A stretch of DNA of 64,000 nucleotides from Lycocorax pyrrhopterus obiensis (taxonomy: Eukaryota > Chordata > Aves > Passeriformes > Paradisaeidae), in assembly GCA_014706295.1 (NCBI GenBank), contig JACSVZ010000022.1, positions 8,016,830 through 8,080,829 on the forward strand, in the 5' to 3' direction. A program made the translations under genes and the position numbers. Below the pieces are notes generated by a model that was not told the origin of the DNA, did no database searches, and worked only from the letters and a program-made list of their open reading frames with translations. Shown in pieces: positions 48,018 through 59,935 of the stretch; the stretch's first letter is position 1, and every line of letters begins with the position of its first letter.

Positions 48018-50876
48018 GTGAGTGCATCACTCTGAGCAGGCTGTGTGCCCAGACACCACGCACCGATCTGACAGATCCTGCATGGAGAATAGACCTAATC
48101 TCTCTCCTCAGGGTACTCATGGAACAGAAGCTGAAGTGCTCCTCAGTGTGGTCACTCCAGCCTGTGCATGGCAGAGTCTCATGATTTATAATGGAGACCT
48201 GGTGTTCAGCTCTGCAATAAATTTGTGGGTAGAGACACACTGGACACTCTGGGAACTGGTTAGATTCCACTGGTGTCAAGTTTTATATCACACTGGAACC
48301 TCACTTGGTTTACAGGAAAGGAATGACAATTGGTGTCTGTGGGTTCAGGACTTGCTAACAAGACAAGTGCTCTCTCCTGTGCTGGGACCATCCTGAAAGT
48401 TGCTTCTTATGTGGTCACCTTGGTTTTCTGATATTTCATAGAGAAACATGGTTAAGTGGTAGCAGCAGCTGGTGAGGGAGCAGATGGTGCCACCTGCATC
48501 ATCAGATGTTTTACCACATTCTCTGTTTTATCCCACAAAGAGTGGCTGGAAAGCAGAGGAGAGTGTGGGAGCTGGTGTAGGTTGTGAAGGTGTGAAAAAT
48601 CACAGGTAGCAGCACTGCTTCCCTGCCAGGCTGCTGTTTCCCTCAGTGCTGGGTTAAGAAAGTGCTTGTGCTTATGGGGAGCTCTGTGCCCACCTGTGCT
48701 CAAGTCTGCAAGGCTGCATTTGGGAAGCACAAGGCTGTGGAGCAAGCTGTCAGCCAGGGATCAGGACCCACAGTTAACCTCCAGGCAGGTTTGGATCACA
48801 GACTAACTCATAGCTTCACCTCTGCCATGACCAGCCTGGCTGCCACTGCCTAATCAGATCCCAAAGAAAGCCGAGAACTGTGATTAAACTTGCTAAAAAG
48901 TCCAACCTACAGGCAGCACAAGAGCTGGGTCTTGTGTCTGAAGGAAGCAGAGGTTTTATTCTCTTGATATGTGCACTGCACAAACCCAAAGAGCAAACCA
49001 GTCCAACAGAGCAGCTTTTAAAGTCCTTCCTGTAAAAGACCTGCACTAGAGCCCAGCAGCAGCAGTTGTGAGTAGAATAAATACTGAAGTATGATAACCC
49101 CTCTCTGATGTACTCAAGGGAGCACAGCTGGTGGGGGGGCAGTGGTTTGTAGGGAACATGGGAAGAGGAGCCAATAGTGATGTTTCATCCAGCAAAAATG
49201 ACAGGGCAGTAAATGCAGTAGCAGGCTGGGCTGCTGGAGACAGACTGCCCATGGCCATTTCCTCCCCTCAGCTTTGCTTCAGCTCCTGTTCTTAATTTTG
49301 CTCCTCTTCCTTGGCAGTTCTGTCTGTCCGTTTTCCTGCTGTCCCAGCAATCTCTGAGGGGGGAAAACATTCAGATGCAAACAGGGCTGATGCTGTGGCA
49401 GACCGGTAGCTACACGACACTTGTTTATGTATCAGTCAGCAAAGCCATTCACCACCCTGGGTTAATATTTCAACAGGGCGGATGGATGGGAGGGTGGGAT
49501 GGCAGGAGAGTGGGTGAGGAGGCTGGAAGTCACCAAGCCCAGGAGGAAGAGGAACGTGTGTGACTACAAAAGGGGAGGAAGCCCATTGTGTGGGAAACAA
49601 GGTGGAAGATGCCACCCAAAGACGCCGGGTAACTGGTGATTAATTAGAGGCACGCTTTGAATTCTGAGCCTGGTTTAGCATTAACAGCATTTCCGTGTCA
49701 TGCAGTGAGTTGTCTTGCTTGGTGGTTTCATTGTCTAGGCCCATGTGGGGCAGGGAGTGGTTTTCTCCAAAAAAAAAAAATGAGGAATTGAGAGAATACA
49801 TGCAAATATTGGCTTCTGTTTGAGGCAAAAAAATAAGGAAAGGAAAAATCCCAAAAAGCAGAAAAAGCTCCTGAACAGATGAAAAGGAGACGAATAGAAA
49901 ATAAGCCTGGCTTTGTTTGAGGTACAGAGGAGATTCATGGTTTTGAATGCTGTAGTAGTTGTATTGCCTTAGTCTGGACTTTCTGAGCCCAGCCCAGCCC
50001 CTGGCAGTGCCTGTGAGGTGTGGGTTGTATTCCAGGCATGTCTGCAGGTCTGTGGCTCTGTATTAGTGTTTATAGGAAGTCAATGAGATGGAACTCAATA
50101 CAGAAAAGGAAGACTTAAGAGTCACTGGAAGACAAATGTGAAGGCCTGGCACTCAATAACTTTACTGAATCATATCGTTTGTTGCTGTATGTTTCTGGGC
50201 AGCAGCAATACAAGGAAGGAGAGCGGGGCTGTGTGTTTCAATAGGCTGTTCACCTTCCCCTTCGGAGAGAGGTTTATTTCTCTTGATAAAGAGATATCCA
50301 TCCTCTGCTTGATATGAAGTCAAGCAGCACCATGAATCAGGAGGAAGGTGCCAGTGGAGATGAAGTCTGGACTGCTGGAGGCAGAGGAGGGAAAAGGGGA
50401 CATCACAAATAAACTGTGTGAGCTGTGAGAGCTCAAGTGCTTGTGTGCAGCTCGAGCTGGGACGCTGGAGCAGAGCCTGAAGGGTTGGTCCAGGCTGAGT
50501 CAACTTGCAGCTGTGGTCTAAGGGGAAAACATGTTTTGTCTGAATTATCTGAGCACCCCCATGGGTGTGTCCTTGGCAGGTACAGGCCAGGCAGGGCTAG
50601 GACAATTCTGCAGGGAAGGCACAGTGCAGGCTGAGCTTCCAGCTGAAGCTGTGAGACCTTTCCCACCCATTCTGTCTTATGAAAAGGGTGATAAGATGGA
50701 CATGCCTGTGGTGACAAGTATGGGATTCAGTAGCCAGAGATTTTGTCACACCAGAGGTGGATGGGGCCTGTTCAGCTGCAAAGTTGTGCAAAATTCAGGT
50801 AACTTCATTTTTTTAAGTAGGAAAGCACTTTTCAAGTAGCTTTGGTTGCCAAAATAAGCTTGAATTTATAAGTGCA
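48018..50876. other. Non-coding sequence, no gene seen
   Basis: Ordinary sequence with + strand G excess continuing to about 50 kb. A run of twelve A is present near 49769-49780. No repeats were recognised. Confidence 0.5.
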
Positions 50877-50902
50877 TTTATTACATTTATAAATGTAATA
50901 AA
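50877..50902. repeat. Perfect 26-bp palindrome
   Basis: The half-site TTTATTACATTTA is followed immediately by its exact reverse complement, with no spacer. Outside it the arms can extend (TGCA on the left, AATGCA on the right) if a two-base bulge is allowed. It is entirely AT-rich apart from two G/C pairs. It may be a cruciform-prone site, a dimeric homeodomain/MEF2-like site, or a remnant of an inverted-repeat element. Confidence 0.9.
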
Positions 50903-51029
50903 AATGCAAAGCAAAAAGCATAGGGATAGCTATCCAGCCTGGGATGGATTCCTGGAAGTGGCAGGAGTGCTTGAGCACAAGTGCCTTTCTGAATTTTCAA
51001 AGAATTTCACTGAAACTTGTCACCAACTC

Positions 51030-51180
51030 AGTGTGTGAAAGCATGGGAAACGGCAATACTAGAAAGCTGCTTTGTTAATTGATAAATATAATTAAGGGTA
51101 CCACATTAGTATGAATTTATATGGCTAATTAACTGAAGCAATTTATACTAATGCATAGTTTTGTTGCAACCCTGGTAGTT
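51030..51180. promoter_or_regulatory. AT-rich block with homeodomain and octamer-like words
   Basis: TTGTTAATTGATAAATATAATTAAGGG, read in overlapping pieces, then GGCTAATTAACTG and ACTAATGCATAG, all within 150 bases. The density of TAATTA/TTAATT and ATGCAT cores is high and no repeat is present. Enhancer-like by texture only. Confidence 0.28.
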
Positions 51181-52659
51181 CTGCTTCCTGGACAGTACAT
51201 TTTTGGATACCAACCCTGTGTGGATTAAGCAAACACTTTTTGAACAGCTAAGCGCCAAATGTCTTGGAACTGCAAGACAGGTCAGCAAAGATGATCTGGG
51301 GACATTTGGATGTCACAGCTGTGTGGGCAGGACAACGTGGCTCCCACCTGAGGATCTGGGCTGTTCCCCTGCTGAGGGGGGAGGATGGATGGCTGTTCTT
51401 CTCCAAATCCAGCAGCTTAATCCAGGAGGATGTGTGAGTGCTCGGACCTCTTGTAGATGCTTTGGAGAACAAGAGCTCCGTGCTTGGGAAAGCCCAGATT
51501 GCAGCGAGTGCTCACCCAACAACTTCCTCCCACGCAGGCTGTGGCAGTGGTGCTTTGCCACTGAATTCCCAGGCCGAGCAAATCTCCGCTGGTTTCCCTC
51601 CTGCTGGAGGAAACACAAGCTGCATTGCTTCTGGCTGCAGCCTGGCTCTCTCCCAGCTCCAGAGCCCTCCTCTGCCTGGCTCACAGGCACTCGTGGGGTG
51701 TAGTCACAAGGGGATCAGTCCCTCAGGGAGTGGGGTTTTGCTGAATCCTGCGTTTCATACAGAACCTGGCCATGGCCACAGTGCAGGTTTGGCTGTGGTC
51801 ACCTTCACACTGATGTGGCCAAAGAGCCGGGGCAGGAGACTCATCCCATGTCCCCACAGAGGCTGTAGCAGCAGCCCAAAGCCCCTGCTACAAACCCTAG
51901 GCCTGCATCCCAATGGTCCAAAGGGACCCTCTCTCTGCACACCCCTGCTGGTAGGTGCTGAGCTGGCGCTAATTACAATTTTGCTAATTGCTCCAAGCTC
52001 CATTGCCTTGCTGCTTTCCACAGGCAACGTTTGGCCACAGCTTTTGCTGAAGTGGGGGCTCTGCTTGGATGCTTGGTAAAATCTGCAGGGAGACACCTGC
52101 CAATCTTCACACACAACATCTTTATTTTAATTTATTGGCAGCATTTAGAGAAATTGGCTTCTATGCAGCATCAGTTGAACTTCATTAAAATAATAAGAGA
52201 GCTAAGTTAGTAAAAACAAACCTGGCCAGTTGGCAACCTCAGACTTTTGTCAGGACTGATCTATGCTGGAAGATATAGATTTAGTCCATCTACAGTAATA
52301 AAGTCCCATGATTCCATGGTTAAAATGTCTTTTTCCCTGATAGCTGATGCAATTCATTAATTATATGACATTTCCACAATGATTTCTCCAGAAGACAACC
52401 CTGGATGCCAAGGTTTACATTACATTTTCAATTACAAAGATATCCATATGGTGACTCTGCAGTATGTACAACTGCTTAACATGCATCCAAGGCCCTGCTG
52501 CAATGCCAGAAGGGCTTGTGATCTGCTGGAAAATCCCTTTTGGGATATGGGGCTCTTGCTGGGTTCCCACACTGATTGTGGGACGGGGATGGCATTTAGG
52601 TGTTCCCCAGAGGAAAATTCCTGGAAATTGAAACACAAATCCTTTTTTTTTTTTTTTAG
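51181..52659. other. Non-coding sequence, no gene seen
   Basis: Contains the longest frame of the window (213 codons, 51438-52079, +) and overlapping frames of 166 and 125 codons, none with recognisable domains. The part 52110-52470 is AT-rich and repeat-free. It ends with a T15 run at 52643-52657. Confidence 0.45.
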
Positions 52660-52771
52660 GCCACCAGACTTCTTTAATAACCTCTTGAGCTGTGAAGATG
52701 AGCTTAAATCAGCATTACAGACCATCAGTGGCCTAAAATCCAGCAGTGACATGGGCAAGATTTTAGACTAA
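52660..52771 (+). other. Candidate terminal coding exon, or antisense retrosequence end
   Basis: A T15 tract followed by AG forms a strong-looking acceptor. After one base, 36 codons follow without a stop (start PPDFFNNLLSCEDELKSALQ, end SSDMGKILD) and then TAA at 52769-52771. The composition, with balanced charged and polar residues, is more protein-like than most chance frames here. I do not recognise it. A competing reading is equally possible. On the - strand the same DNA ends in ATTAAA about 16 bases before an A15 tract, exactly how the 3' end of a reverse-transcribed mRNA would look, with the apparent exon being antisense to it. No target-site duplication was found by eye. Confidence 0.2.
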
Positions 52772-55700
52772 GCCAAAAGGGCTCAGCCCAGGCATGGATT
52801 TCCCAGGCAGGCTCTAAGGAGCTGGTGAAGGGTCAGAGCCCACCTCCTGCTCCCTGGTGGGATGTGTGTGTTGCCACTGTGACATCTTTTGCCCCACACA
52901 GCAGAGTCAGGCACACAGACACCCAAACGAGGGGCAAAGCTGCAGGCCGAGGTGCTGCTGTGGTCACACAGGAAGGGGATCCAGGGTTGCATTGGTGTTT
53001 TTTCATACCAGAGCTGGTCCTGCCCACACAGGACCAGGTGGTACTGCAGAAGCTGCTTATCCAACCCCAAATCCAGCCACGTTTGGAAGGTACGAGGTGT
53101 GATTCAAGTACTACATGGTCTGAGGGAATGTAGTGATTTTCTCCAAGGGACAGAACCCTTGGAGAAAACCTCACTCGGAGTTCTCAGGTGGTTTTCAGAG
53201 GTTTAAAGTTCAGCCAGTACCACATGAACGATCCTTGGCTGTCCCCAGCAGCTCCTGCCTGCCCCAAACATTGTGATAACACAACTGGGCCCAGAAAGGA
53301 AAGCACAGGTTTTCCTTTGGCAGCACTGGTGTGTGGACTGTCAAACAGCAGAATTTCAGGTTCATTTTTCCCAGCTCCAGTCAGGAGATGTGTCCATGGC
53401 TTGTGCTTTGCTTCTCCCAGCTGCAGGGCCCCCTGCTCTGAGGATGCTCCCTGTAGCACCAGAGTCAGGAGTCAATGCTGTTTGCACAGCTCACTCCGAT
53501 TATCTCTGCAGCGCCTGTAACCTCAGAGCAGTAAACCAGTGGCATATATATAGTTGAACAATTATATGTATTGTGACTAAATTTCCCCATAAGATCTCAT
53601 TCAGGATGTTAGAGTGAAAGGATCATAAAATGAATTAATAGCTGATTCACTGTATAATTTCCTAGTTCAATATACTTTAGTGTACCAGCTAAATGAGCCA
53701 TACACAGCATTCAGCTCAGCCAGTTAACAGCTTTATCATTGAGATCTCAGGCTTAGAAATAAAAGCAATTCTTCTGAAGTAATTGCGTCTAATTAAAAGA
53801 AACATTTAAAAAGTGTAACCAAAAGGAATTCATTTCAAATGGAAAATTAATGCTGAAAAATAGCCCTGAGCTCTCTTGTCTTTGCTAATAGCTAAGCATT
53901 CTCAGAATAATTAAACTGTTTTGAGATGTTGATACCTTTCCCTGTTTGAAATTATAGCCATGGCCTGGCACAGAGCAAACCCTGAGCATGGCCCTGGCTG
54001 GGGATGAGTGTGGGGATGGGGTGGGCAGGGGAGGAGGATTCGCACCCTGGGGCTGCTTTGCCCTGCCATGAAGCAGGGTCTTTGCAGCCTCCTTTGAAAA
54101 AGCAGGATTGCCCAGCCAGAGGAGCTGAACTCAGCATGGCACAGGGCTGGGAGGCTCTGCCAGATGCTGGCACTCCCCATAAAAGCAGAGGAATTAACTG
54201 AAAATAGCTCTCTTTAAAAATGTATAGATTTTGTTAAGATACTTGCTCATCTCTGCAGCACCCAGCTGAAGGGTCAGGGTGCATTCCCAGGCCAAACCTG
54301 TTCACTGCTTTTCTGTCACTTTTTTTCCATGAGCAGAAAGTGCAGCATTTTAACTGCACCCAGAAAGCTCCCACAGGGAATATCCAGACCTAGTGCTCCT
54401 GGCTGGTGTCTGTGCTGTGTGTCTGCCAGCCTGGCTGCTCTTGACAGAGAGGATCCTGACTCCTGCAGGTTCCTCACCTGCTTCTTCGTCACTTGCTCCT
54501 TTCCCCGGGCTCATTTTGGCAGGGAACATTTCGGAGTTGGGTGTGCAGTGAAACTCCCCTTTAGGTACACCTGCAGCTGCCCCTTCCCATCCCTCCACCT
54601 AAGGATTTGTTGGTGTTGGAACAATAAACGTGCTCTCTGTGAAACTCTGAGGATGAGCACAGATCCCCCGCTTTGGGCTGGAGCTGTTTTTAATCCCCTG
54701 TGCTGGGCTGGGAGTGCTGCTCTGATTAATGGCCTGTATCTGGGTGCACCAGGAGGCCCAAAGGGTGGCTCTTGGGGTGACAAGGAGGTTTGGGGCCTGA
54801 AATAGTTGTTAGAATGCCTCATCTGTATGGATTGAATGGTCATCAGCATAAGGGACCTGCTGCAGCTGGTGCTGCCAAAACAGCCCATCATCGACAGTGG
54901 GCAAGAAATTGCCAACATTGCTATAGGGCCCAGAGACCCCTTTGGGAAGGGATCTCAAAAGCTGCTGCTTTGTCAGGAAACAGATTCCCCAGATGTGCAT
55001 CTTTTTCTGGAATTTTTTCTTGAGGAATGAATGCAAAGGCAGAAAAGAGTTTTACAAATGTCAGTGTCTGGTTTCAGCATCTCTGTTAGCGTTTGACTCT
55101 CGTATTGAAGCAACTTCTCATTGGGAAGCAAACACTGACAGAATTCATTCATTTAAAGTGTTAAAAAGGTCAAACCCAAACTCTTCTGACCCCAGTGACT
55201 TTTTTTGCTGGGTAACCAGGACATAAGTGCTTCTGAGACTTCAACTTTGTACTAGTTGAGGGAGAGAATTTGTTCCCTTAAAATCCTTGTGGGATGGGAA
55301 TGTAGTTTCTCATGCTGCTGCAAGTGGGAAGCTCAGGGAATCTTTGGGGGATGTTGCTCATTACAGCCAGTACCCACTGAATTTGCTTTCATTGTGTTAT
55401 TTGGTAACTATGACAGAACCAAGCATTCTCCATCTGAGACTTATTTTAAATATTCCCAGCAAATTCTGTGAATGTACAATAATGTGCTATGTAAATACAC
55501 AGTTATAGCATTGACCCTAAAAAATGACCTTTGTCTCTGCTGCCTTGTTTCCCTTTCCACAATGCTGTGCTGTCTCCTTCATGTTTCTCTTCAAATTGTA
55601 GAAAATCAAAGTTTTCTCCCTCTTATTGCGGAGGCAGAGCGGAAGAATAACATCTGAAGACAGGATTCTGTGACACATATTGCCACATGTTTTTCTTTTA

Positions 55701-55837
55701 TGAATAATACTGAGAACATCACAGTTTCTCAGGGGATAGGTAAAACTGGTCCCTGGTCTTGGCAGCAGACCAGTGGAGGCCCTGCCGTGGTCCACTTGCT
55801 CAAAATTTTGCCTCTATTTTCTGGATGATCCAGAACT
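52772..55837. other. Non-coding sequence with AT-rich block 53.55-53.93 kb
   Basis: About 53545-53930 is AT-rich and repeat-free (AATGAATTAATAGC, GTCTAATTAAAAG, AGAATAATTAAAC) and looks like a conserved element. Frames of up to 158 codons (54329-54805, +) are not recognisable proteins. Confidence 0.45.
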
Positions 55838-55881
55838 TTCTTTTTTTCTTCCTTTTTCTTTTCTTTTTTTTTTTTTTTTTT
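55838..55881. repeat. Pyrimidine/T-rich tract
   Basis: CTTTCTTTTTTTCTTCC and further T-rich sequence end in an uninterrupted T18 (55864-55881). It could be the poly(A) of an old - strand retrosequence or a simple homopolymer; no parent could be recognised downstream. Confidence 0.85.
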
Positions 55882-55889
55882 AATTCCTG

Positions 55890-56170
55890 AGTGTTTCTAA
55901 TTGAGCTAACATTATTAGAAGGGGTTTTTTTTAAAAAAAAAGCCCTTTCCCAAATTCCCTTTGCGTTTCAGTAGCTCTTTAATATGCAAGGCAGCGAGAG
56001 ATGAACTGGGTCTAATTACGAGTCCCTGGAGTAGCCAGTCAGAAAATGAATTGATGCCTTTTTCCTTATGAACAATGCATGTACCACAAATTAGAGGCGC
56101 CATCACCAGAGATTTAATTACAAAATATCATTACTTTCACACATCATTTCAGATTTGGCCTGATCAAATC
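55890..56170. promoter_or_regulatory. AT-rich block strongly resembling a conserved enhancer
   Basis: It begins near CTAATTGAGCTAACATTATT and includes a symmetric GGGG-T8-A9-GCCC element (55921-55944). CTAATTACGAG, GAACAATGC (SOX-like), ACAAATTAGAGGC and GATTTAATTACAAA follow. Homeodomain cores, a SOX-type ACAATG and even base usage without repeats fit a developmental enhancer. Conservation is not observable here. Confidence 0.35.
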
Positions 56171-56176
56171 AAAGTT

Positions 56177-56211
56177 GGGGGAGAGAGAGACGGGGGGAGG
56201 CGGGCGCAGGG
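56177..56211 (+). other. Possible G-quadruplex-forming sequence
   Basis: Four G runs (GGGGG, GGGGGG, GGG, GGG) occur within 35 bases, with loops of 10, 4 and 4 bases. The first loop (AGAGAGAGAC) is longer than the strict seven-base rule. It sits immediately beside the AT-rich block, a sharp composition boundary. Confidence 0.5.
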
Positions 56212-57569
56212 AAAAACTGCACCACTAGCAGGGTCATTCGTTCAGGGGTACTTGAATGCAGGAGGGAATTGGTGTTATTGAAGCTTCCCAAAAGGCAATT
56301 CTGCGGAGAAGTGGCAGCCGGGAGGAAATTCATTTCCTCTTTCAAGGAAGGCTCCAGGCAGTTCAGCTGAACAGGGAAAACATGGCATGAGCACAGCGGC
56401 CAGAGCAGGGTGGGCTTCACTGGGTGGTGCTGCCTGAAGGCCACGGGCATGTCCAGCTCCAGGGCGAGTCTGACCCTGCTTGGGGAGAGGGGAATCTTTT
56501 GTCAAGTAGGAAAAATGTGATGAAAACAGCATTTAAAGTGCTATCACTTGGCTTTAGTTGGGCTTCCTCTGCCTCTGGCAGCAAAATCTGCATATGGAAA
56601 GAGAAGGGATTTAATACCGAGATGTACCTAAGTGTACCCCAGGCATATACAGTGGGCATTATCCGGTGTCATTCCTGACAAGCCTCCCCAAAACCAAATG
56701 CTGGAACGAGCTGTTCAGGCCAAAGTGCATGATGGATTTTGTCAAGGGGAATGGCTGCCAAGGGAGGCCTGGAAACTCATTTGCTGCAGCGTTCAGCCTA
56801 CAATTGTGGTTTAAAGGTCACAGTGGCTACCAGAAAAAAAGGGTCTGGTGTGAGCTGGGAAGGAGGGGTTGGCTGCTTTTGCTTCCCTGGTCTCTGTTCA
56901 GTCCTGAAGACTACCAGAGTGAGCACATTACCTGCCTAATTTTAATAAGACAAATCTATTCCTGTGGTTGGACATCTCTATAGCTTGTGATGCTTCCTAC
57001 ACAAAGCAGTTAAAATAGCCAGTGGCCCCTGTTCTGTGAGTAAATTCAAATCTCCTTCAAGCTGAGCATCCCGAGTAAGAGTCCTCCCTTTTTGTCCCCT
57101 CCCACTGAAAAGAGGCAGCACAGTTTGTAGCTTGGAGTGTGACTCTGGGCTGCAGGAAGGTCTCTGGGCTCCATGGGCCCATGACAAAATGGAAAATCTG
57201 GTCAGTATTCAGAAATTGAGTGGTTTCAGTGCTGTGTGCTCAGCACTGCAGAAGAGGAAGTGTCAGAAATAACCCTGTAAAATAAAAAGTAATAGGCTGT
57301 TAGTGTCTAATGTGCGCCTGAGTGCTGATTGCTGTGAGTGGATCAATGCTGCAGCATCAGAAATCTTTTTCCATCCCAAGGAAAAAGTGAGGCTCTCCTC
57401 CACACGGAGTGACACCTGTCTGGGGCTGATTTAAGGGCTGGCAGTTGAGCGGGGTCACTGGTGCTGAGCTGATGCCATAAAGCCAATCAGCAGCACTCGG
57501 GTGCTCCAGAGGGGAGGGCAGGATGGCTGCTCAGCCCTGGGATGATTTACAGCCCCTGCAGCCAGCCCA
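56212..57569. other. Non-coding sequence, no gene seen
   Basis: Ordinary sequence; overlapping frames up to 105 codons have no recognisable domain. Confidence 0.5.
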
Positions 57570-57790
57570 GGCCACGGGCTGTGATTATTTCCCGGCCGGA
57601 CGCACAAGCCAATCGTTTCAAGAAGGTAAAATGCTCCTCAAAATTTATGAGGAAAATGATGGCTTGTTGAATACATGATGTAGCGAGATGTAGTTTCACA
57701 TTAACTTAAGAGGCATTTATGGGGCAATATTCATCTTCCCTGTATTATGGCAAGTATAATCTGAGGGGATGCTATGTCATGGGGATATGA
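57570..57790. promoter_or_regulatory. Repeat-free block resembling a conserved non-coding element
   Basis: GTGATTATTTCCCGGCCGG passes into an AT-rich run (CTCAAAATTTATGAGGAAAA, AGGCATTTATGGGGC, GTATTATGGCAAG). A short hairpin CTCAaaatttaTGAG lies near 57636-57650. The combination of CpG-bearing GC patch and AT-rich, caudal/homeodomain-like TTTATG words suggests a regulatory element. Inference. Confidence 0.28.
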
Positions 57791-59559
57791 GACCTGACAG
57801 ATACGATGTACACAGAGGGGAGACCATGATGAAACAGGAAAAGGCAGGAAGAGCCAGGCTGAAGGTGGATAAGGCAGGAGAAAAGACTTTTGCGTGAGTG
57901 GGAGATGACACCCCTCTCCTCCAGCTGTGGAAGCTGAAGTTGCTTTATCACTCCCATGGAGCCATGTGGGCACTCACCAGCTGAGGACATGATCTGCTGA
58001 TTACAGCCCTGAAGATCCACTTGTGACTCGAGTTCAAGCCCTGCTCCCCACCAGCTCCATTGTAAGAGCTTCTCATCTTTGGGTTTTGTTCAGTGGACAG
58101 GTGAAATCCAGGGCATTAATGTGCCTGGTAATTCCAGTGGAATCATTGTACATGTGGCATCAGGGGCTTTGACCACCACGAATGACCTGTGAATGTATGG
58201 CCACGTTGTAAAGAGAAAAATGATTGCTTCCAATTATGTCCTGCCTATTAACTGGACTGTGCCATGCAAGCACATGGGCTATAAAAGGTGCTGTGGTCTT
58301 ATGGAGGAAGTAGCAGACTCCCTTGGGAGCAGGGCAGAAAGGCACATATTTCACTGTTGGCTAAATATAGCTGGGTCCTCGCACAGCTCTCTCCAGCTGG
58401 CAAAGCACACAGCTCCTGTCTGTTGCACGTCTGACTCCTTGGAACCCGCAGCACAGGCCAAGCTCTCAGCCTGCTCCAAGTAAGCTTCCCTGTCTGGCAA
58501 GACTGCAGCTGAAAGTAATTCCTAGGCACTTTTTTCCCACCTCTGCATTGAGCTGCAGGCAGAATTTTGCACTGGGTACTGCTTGACTCGGTAAAGGGCA
58601 TCAAACCACTGTCTAATTGGAGTTGTGGGTTAGAGCAGCATCCTTGGTGCGAGCCCTGTCCCTGTGATGTCTGACCCCAGCCACTCAGGGAAGGTCCCTG
58701 GGCTGTTTCCCCCTTACTTTGTACGAGCACAGGCTGTAGCAATAGGAGACGCTGGTGTGGCTGAATCCTATAGTAAGTGATGCAGGAGAAAGCCTTTTCC
58801 CTGATGCCAGGGATGCAGCAACTGCAGAGGGGTCTTGATCTCTGTAGATAATCCTTCCTGGCCATTATGTGCAGGAAAAGGGGTTAAATTCTGGGTTTTC
58901 TCCTTTGGTGTATTGAAAAAGCCAGGCAGAGCTGTGAGCCCTGCCTTAAGGGAATAACAATTTACTTTTTAAAGCAGTGGCTAATCACCAAGAGACCAAA
59001 AAATCTTGTGCAAAGCCGAAGGTTTCACTGCATCTCTGGTTCAGCCCCTTCATCTGAGAGCTGCAGTGCTTCCCCCCGATGCCTGACCTGTCAGTTCCTT
59101 GGAAGGAAAGGATGTTGCCCCTTTGTTGCCAATTTCTCATCATTTTATGTAAAACAGGTCAAAGCTGCTAGACTTTGATTCAGCCTGGGGTGAACACCTG
59201 GATGGATGGCAGGGCCCAACTTAATCTGTTACCGTCACTTCTCCCCAGCCTCTGCCTTTTGCAGTTTTACCCAACCTTTATTAGTGAGGGTTGTAGCTCT
59301 GACAGAGCAATGCTATTAGCAAAAATAAAACCAGAAGGTTGTATGGGGGCTGTGTTGGCCTTTTCTTATATCAGGTGGGGTCAGAGCCCAAAAAACCAAG
59401 AGCAATGCAGGGTTAGTGGAAGACTGAAAGGCTTTGGAGGAGCTGCAGCAGCCAGGCACAGGAGATGGGCTGGGGATGGAGGAGATGCCTGCAGAGGTGC
59501 CTGGGTGTGGAGGAAAGGTTGCAAAAGCCATGGTGCAGAGGCAGGAGAGCAGGATGATG
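57791..59559. other. Non-coding sequence, TATA-like motif at 58280
   Basis: TATAAAAGG (58280-58288) in GGGCTATAAAAGGTGC context is a good TATA form on the + strand but without CpG island or recognised gene. The 188-codon - strand frame (58299-58865) has no recognisable domain. Confidence 0.45.
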
Positions 59560-59935
59560 TATAACACCCATTACATTGGAGAGAAATTAAAAGGATTGAT
59601 TGATATCAATTATCAGGTGCAATTTGTTGCTGCACAATTGACACGTTAATCACTTCCCTGCTGCATTTCAGCATTGCAAGATTTTTGACCAATTTGAAAG
59701 GTTTACAGCAACAATATGATGCTGATTTATCTCTCCTTAATAAAAAAGTGATCAACTGAAACCTGCATCCATCATTCTGTTTATCACTCATGGTGATTTA
59801 TTAACTAATTATACTTACAGTGGGTCTTTTTCTATAAGTATGGATAACAGAGTGATGCGGTGTCAGTGCAAGTCATAAATAATGCCACAGTACAGTATGT
59901 TTAATACTCACTGCTAGGACCAGCCCATAACAAGA
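59560..59935. promoter_or_regulatory. AT-rich block with CUX/ONECUT- and homeodomain-type motifs
   Basis: GATTGATTGATATCAATTATC contains a perfect 12-bp palindrome ATTGATATCAAT (59599-59610), matching two ATCAAT half-sites of the ONECUT/CUX type. GCACAATTGACACG, ACTAATTATACTTAC and TGATTTATTAAC follow. No repeat and no coding frame. A regulatory role is inferred from motif density. Confidence 0.3.

Noticed and set aside
51438..52079. 213-codon open frame on the + strand, the longest in the window
   Set aside because: No domain or motif is recognisable. Several other frames overlap it on both strands in GC-richer sequence, and the composition (Ser/Pro/Leu/Gly-rich) is typical of a chance frame.
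54839..54850. YADD tetrapeptide on the - strand, resembling the reverse transcriptase catalytic box
   Set aside because: The surrounding residues do not match the RT palm region of CR1 or of retroviral elements, and the frame is short. A four-residue match is expected by chance.
54836..55030. 64-codon + strand frame with protein-like appearance (IIDSGQEIANIAIGPRDPFG)
   Set aside because: No recognised family, no splice boundary of quality, and adjacent frames are equally open. Kept only as a note.
58299..58865. 188-codon open frame on the - strand
   Set aside because: No domain, Gln/Ser/Cys-rich arbitrary composition and no splice or promoter support.
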